From Leuconostoc gasicomitatum LMG 18811 (GTDB lineage: Bacteria > Bacillota > Bacilli > Lactobacillales > Lactobacillaceae): a DNA stretch of 64,000 nt. How positions within the stretch are numbered: position 1 is the stretch's first letter; every line of letters begins with the position of its first letter. Of this stretch, positions 61,176 to 64,000 are shown piece after piece. The position numbers and the translations under genes were made by a program. The stretch spans positions 806,001 through 870,000 of the forward strand of contig NC_014319.1 of the NCBI RefSeq assembly GCF_000196855.1. The letters are read 5' to 3'. Under the pieces are notes generated by a model. The model saw only the letters and a program-made list of their open reading frames with translations. It searched no databases and was not told the DNA's origin.

Positions 61176-62216
61176 TTAGTTAAGAGGAACATCGACAGCC
61201 CAATTTTCGGGTCCTTTTTCATCCCCATATTGAATAGCAGTTAGCCGGTCGTACAATTTTTGTGTCCATGGACCAACTTCTGTTTCTGAATAAAATACAT
61301 GCTTATTACCATGATGTGTGATTGAACCTACAGGAGAAATAACTGCTGCGGTACCCATAGCCCCTGCCTCGGTGAATTGGTCCAAGTCGTTAATTGAAAT
61401 GGTCGTTTCTTCAGCTTCAAGTCCAAGCTCCTTTGCGACCTCAAGAAGTGAATATTTTGTTACTGAAGGTAAAATTGAAGGTGACTTTGGTGTTAAGAAG
61501 CGGCCATCCTTTGTGATACCAAAGAAGTTGGCTGAACCTAATTCTTCAATATTCTCATGTAAACGAGGATCTAAATAAACAACATCAGAGTATCCAGCAG
61601 CATGTGCCTGATCGCCAGCAAGCATTGATGCGCCATAGTTACCGCCAGCTTTAGCTGCACCCGTACCACCGTGAGCAGCGCGGTCATATTCATTAGTAAC
61701 GTAGGCTGTTGGTGTTAAGCCACCTTTATAGTATGCACCGACAGGTGTTGCATACACCTCAAAAACATAATTATCTGCAGGATGAACACCAACAACTGGC
61801 CCACCACCAAATTCAAATGGTCGAAGATAAAGTGTTGCACCAGTGCCATATGGTGGAATAAAATCTTTATTTGCCTTTGTTACTTCCTGTAGGGCACGTA
61901 AGAACAATTTTTCAGGAACCGGAGCCATCATTAATCTTGCAGCTGAATTTTGTAACCGTTGTGCGTTTCGATCAGGGCGAAAAAGATTTGCACCACCATC
62001 TTGACGTCTGTAAACTTTCAGACCCTCAAAAATATTTTGCCCATAATGAAGGCCAGTGGCTGCTTCATTCACTGGTATATTTGAGTCAGTCTCTAGGCCG
62101 CCTTCACTCCATTTACCATCTTTAAAATATGCGCGGAATCGATAAGGCAAATCATGGTATTCAAATCCGAGTTCTGACCAATTAAAATCTTTGGGTTGCG
62201 CTTTCTTCTGTGACAT
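61176..62216 (-). CDS. ilvE: Branched-chain amino acid aminotransferase
   Basis: 346 residues, the long class IV form. It interconverts Leu, Ile and Val with their 2-oxo acids. Motifs: ATGLHYGQNIFEGLKVYRR near residue 51, FRPDRNAQRLQNSAARL, GTGAAKAGGNYGASM with the PLP lysine, and LGSANFFGI. AGAAGAAG precedes the ATG. It is 56 bp downstream of the EIIC-like gene on the same strand and probably shares its leader. Confidence 0.94.
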   Translation of the reverse strand: MSQKKAQPKDFNWSELGFEYHDLPYRFRAYFKDGKWSEGGLETDSNIPVNEAATGLHYGQNIFEGLKVYRRQDGGANLFRPDRNAQRLQNSAARLMMAPVPEKLFLRALQEVTKANKDFIPPYGTGATLYLRPFEFGGGPVVGVHPADNYVFEVYATPVGAYYKGGLTPTAYVTNEYDRAAHGGTGAAKAGGNYGASMLAGDQAHAAGYSDVVYLDPRLHENIEELGSANFFGITKDGRFLTPKSPSILPSVTKYSLLEVAKELGLEAEETTISINDLDQFTEAGAMGTAAVISPVGSITHHGNKHVFYSETEVGPWTQKLYDRLTAIQYGDEKGPENWAVDVPLN

Positions 62217-62272
62217 TTTCTTCTTCTTTCTTATAAAAATATAATAATTTTACTATAACGCTTATAGCATAA

Positions 62273-63403
62273 TTAAACAACATCTAAATGTAAATCGTTT
62301 GGCCGCGTTTTACCAATCTTTTTTAAAGCATAGTACATTGCCATACTTCCAACTATTGGGACTACAATACCAAATATTGCGACAAGTAGTAGTGCCCGAG
62401 GATCTGATGAAGCTAATGCTATTGGGGCAATAAAACCATTTAAACCAAGTCCAGCAATAGCAAATGGGACTTTTAAATTAAACACACCAACAGCGACCAT
62501 GGCTGATATACCAGCTATGAAAGCTGGACCAAACATAAGTAATGGGCTTTTTAATAAGTTAGGAAATTGCACTTTTGGTGTAACGATTGTTTGAGCAATA
62601 TTTGCACCGACATTATTTTGTGTCCAACCCATAGCTGTATAAACAACGAATCCAGCGGTAGTACCAATTAAAGCTGCACCTCCCGAAAGTGGATCTAGCA
62701 TTACTGCAATCGCAAGCGCTGCAGAAGAAGCCGGTGTCATTAAGAAGAGAAACCAAACAACCGAAACGATGAATGAGCCAAGGAAAGGATTGACATTCAT
62801 TGTCGAAGCCAATGATTCTGATATCCAGTTTAGAAAGGGTGTCGTTACTGCTGCTGTGCCTAAACCAAAGAATGTTCCGGCAAGAGTGGCACCTAGCGGT
62901 ACAAGCATCATGTCTAGCGGTGTCTTACCTGTTAACCAATTGCCTACTAATACAGCTAATAAGGCTGCTAAAACAGCAGAGATTGGTTGGCCGGAAGTCA
63001 ATACAATTGATCCAGCAGCCTGATCTGCTACCCATCCTGTTGCTGTGTGAGTTTGTGGTGCTACAGCTGAAGTAAAGTAAACAGCGTTTGAGCCAACTGT
63101 GGCAGCAATCAGAGCAGCACCAGTAGTTAAAATATTAGCACGCATCATGATGGCAATACCAACACCAAGTGCAGGGGCAAGTAATTTTTGACCCATTAGA
63201 CCAGCTTGCACTAATGGCGTGTATCCAATTATATTTCCAATTGAAGACATCAGGAGACCCATGCCAAGGACAGCAAGAATAGCATTGGAAATGCCAGTTG
63301 AGACATCAAACACGACATCGCGAACGGATGAGGGTGATTTTTCTTTATTACTTAATGACATTTTGTCATGTTTAGCTGTTGTGAGCGGGGTTGCTTGATT
63401 CAT
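62273..63403 (-). CDS. EIIC-like membrane transporter (PTS_EIIC_2 family)
   Basis: 376 residues from ATG 63403 (AGGAGG 8 bases upstream; a longer frame to 63460 runs into the leader). About ten hydrophobic helices with Gly/Ala-rich re-entrant segments (GQKLLAPALGVGIAIMM, LVPLGATLAGTFFGLGTAAV, FLFLMTPASSAALAIAVML). It fits the PTS_EIIC_2 family, which lacks attached EIIA/EIIB domains, and no EIIA/EIIB gene is adjacent. The substrate is unknown; its place before ilvE hints at an amino-acid-related solute, but that is a guess. Confidence 0.72.
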   Translation of the reverse strand: MNQATPLTTAKHDKMSLSNKEKSPSSVRDVVFDVSTGISNAILAVLGMGLLMSSIGNIIGYTPLVQAGLMGQKLLAPALGVGIAIMMRANILTTGAALIAATVGSNAVYFTSAVAPQTHTATGWVADQAAGSIVLTSGQPISAVLAALLAVLVGNWLTGKTPLDMMLVPLGATLAGTFFGLGTAAVTTPFLNWISESLASTMNVNPFLGSFIVSVVWFLFLMTPASSAALAIAVMLDPLSGGAALIGTTAGFVVYTAMGWTQNNVGANIAQTIVTPKVQFPNLLKSPLLMFGPAFIAGISAMVAVGVFNLKVPFAIAGLGLNGFIAPIALASSDPRALLLVAIFGIVVPIVGSMAMYYALKKIGKTRPNDLHLDVV

Positions 63404-63680
63404 TATCGATCCTCCTAAATGTTGTTCAGTTAGTGATAAAACTATTTTTACAACTAACAATTGAACTGGTTCTTGAAATGTATAAAAAATAAAATAAAAA
63501 GAGACGCTAGTAAATTACTAGCGCCCCTTGAAAACATTGAGAAACTCAACATGTTCACGCCAGTTAAGAAAATGACTTCTCAACTGGTAGACAAAACAGA
63601 CCAGCGAGGAGTCAGATAATAATGACTACGTTGATCGTAATGAGTTTTGTGAAATTGTATGAGTTTAGTGTGAACATTTC
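63404..63680 (-). promoter_or_regulatory. Structured leader (attenuator-like) of the EIIC-ilvE unit
   Basis: On the minus strand: a five-codon upstream ORF, then hairpin CCAGTTGAGAA/TTCTTAACTGG (about 63561-63588), a long-range pair between TGTTCAC in the upstream ORF (63670-63676) and GTGAACA (63552-63558), a further stem (about 63530-63554) and an intrinsic terminator (63493-63527). No T-box core or known riboswitch core was found. Confidence 0.6.
63493..63527 (-). terminator. Leader terminator
   Basis: AGGGGCGCTAGTA pairs with TACTAGCGTCTCT (G.U pairs included), then TTTTTATTTT, about 90 bases before the EIIC-like start codon. Confidence 0.82.
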
Positions 63681-63682
63681 AT
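63665..63682 (-). CDS. Upstream leader ORF (Met-Lys-Cys-Ser-His)
   Basis: ATG AAA TGT TCA CAC TAA with AAAGGA 6 bases before the ATG, better than most ribosome sites here. It begins about 25 bases after the predicted transcript start and overlaps the left strand of the long-range leader stem. Confidence 0.5.
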   Translation of the reverse strand: MKCSH

Positions 63683-63708
63683 TAGTTTCCTTTTATTTAA
63701 TATTTAGT

Positions 63709-63737
63709 ATTATGTCATTAAATTAATTAAATGTCAA
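63709..63737 (-). promoter_or_regulatory. Promoter of the EIIC-ilvE unit
   Basis: Minus-strand TTGACA (63732-63737), 17-base spacer, CATAAT (63709-63714). Confidence 0.65.
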
Positions 63738-63761
63738 CAGCGTAATCTTAAATTCATTTTA

Positions 63762-63789
63762 TGTCAAACATATGAGTATTTGATATAAT
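63762..63789 (+). promoter_or_regulatory. Promoter of the terminal dehydrogenase gene
   Basis: TGTCAA, 16-base spacer and an extended -10 TGATATAAT (63781-63789). Confidence 0.6.
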
Positions 63790-63816
63790 GTAGTAAATTA
63801 GATTGGAGGCAGGTTT

Positions 63817-64000
63817 ATGTTACTTTTAGCAGTAAAAGGAATCACTGAATCAAACCGCAAATTTTTATCACAATATGATGTCACTGTTGTAACACCCGAT
63901 ACAATTACGGCACAGCAAATACCTGAAATTGTCATTAGCTACGCATGGGATGATGCTATTGGCCAAAAAATATTAGCTAATCCAAATTCAAAATTAAAAT
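63817..64000 (+). CDS. D-2-hydroxyacid dehydrogenase-like protein, 3' end cut by window edge
   Basis: 61 residues seen, MLLLAVKGITESNRKFLSQY at the start, then VVTPDTITAQQIPEIVISYAW, a first Rossmann-like alpha/beta repeat as in the catalytic domain of NAD-dependent D-2-hydroxyacid dehydrogenases. TTGGAGG lies about 9 bases before ATG. The family call rests on the N-terminus only; the NAD-binding domain is outside the window. Confidence 0.6.
   Translation, partial: MLLLAVKGITESNRKFLSQYDVTVVTPDTITAQQIPEIVISYAWDDAIGQKILANPNSKLK

Noticed and set aside
63404-63690. T-box or known amino-acid riboswitch before the EIIC-ilvE unit
   Set aside because: The antiterminator core AGGGTGG..ACCGCG and stem I marks are absent, and no SAM, lysine, TPP, purine or FMN core could be read.

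Overview
The window is AT-rich Gram-positive DNA. Its gene content fits a lactic acid bacterium of the Leuconostoc group. Pointers are the rimP-nusA-ylxR-ylxQ-infB-rbfA operon, an hrcA-grpE-dnaK-dnaJ operon under CIRCE control, Ecs and YhaO/N/M clusters, zinc-free L33/S14 proteins, Mn-type pyrophosphatase and a PrsA foldase. The genus is an inference from gene style and order. No rRNA operon or CRISPR array was seen.

Layout. 1-600: two unrecognised small genes, the first cut by the window edge. 648-11369: MFS exporter, relA, dtd, plsY, topoisomerase IV (parE, parC) and pyrophosphatase. 11540-21244: L33 and S14, then the translation operon, an aminotransferase, a degenerate EIIA-like protein, truB and ribF. 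21262-25938: heat-shock operon with two CIRCE operators. 26076-29668: def, a UPF0223 gene, an inositol-phosphatase-like gene and typA, followed by a tRNA-Ser. 30168-41899: two surface/envelope genes, 6-phosphogluconolactonase, yhaO-yhaN-yhaM, prsA, a HIT protein, ecsAB and trmB.

41840-53780 is an accessory island at the 3' end of trmB. Three copies of the trmB tail (41840, 50172, 53717) mark two tandem decayed prophages. The left one keeps an integrase C-terminus, an ArpU-like regulator, terminase genes collapsed by deletion onto a lysin, and cargo. The cargo includes a two-gene unit that looks like the Kiwa anti-phage system (kwaB-like then kwaA-like, order reversed) and a second uncharacterised pair (DUF6978-like plus DUF1828/DUF1829-like). 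The right one keeps a broken copy of the ArpU-like gene, a sunset-domain surface protein and an HdeD-like membrane protein. Kiwa and HdeD sit in the same slot of the two related elements, which suggests a cargo-swap site.

53823-64000 returns to backbone genes: mepB, an SMR exporter, tRNA-Arg, a TetR regulator with a 38-bp palindrome, L21 leader-rplU-rpmA, an M24 peptidase, YunD- and YutD-like genes, tRNA-Glu, ilvE and an EIIC-like transporter. The last two share a leader with a five-codon upstream ORF and a terminator, an apparent attenuator. The window ends in a partial D-2-hydroxyacid dehydrogenase-like gene.
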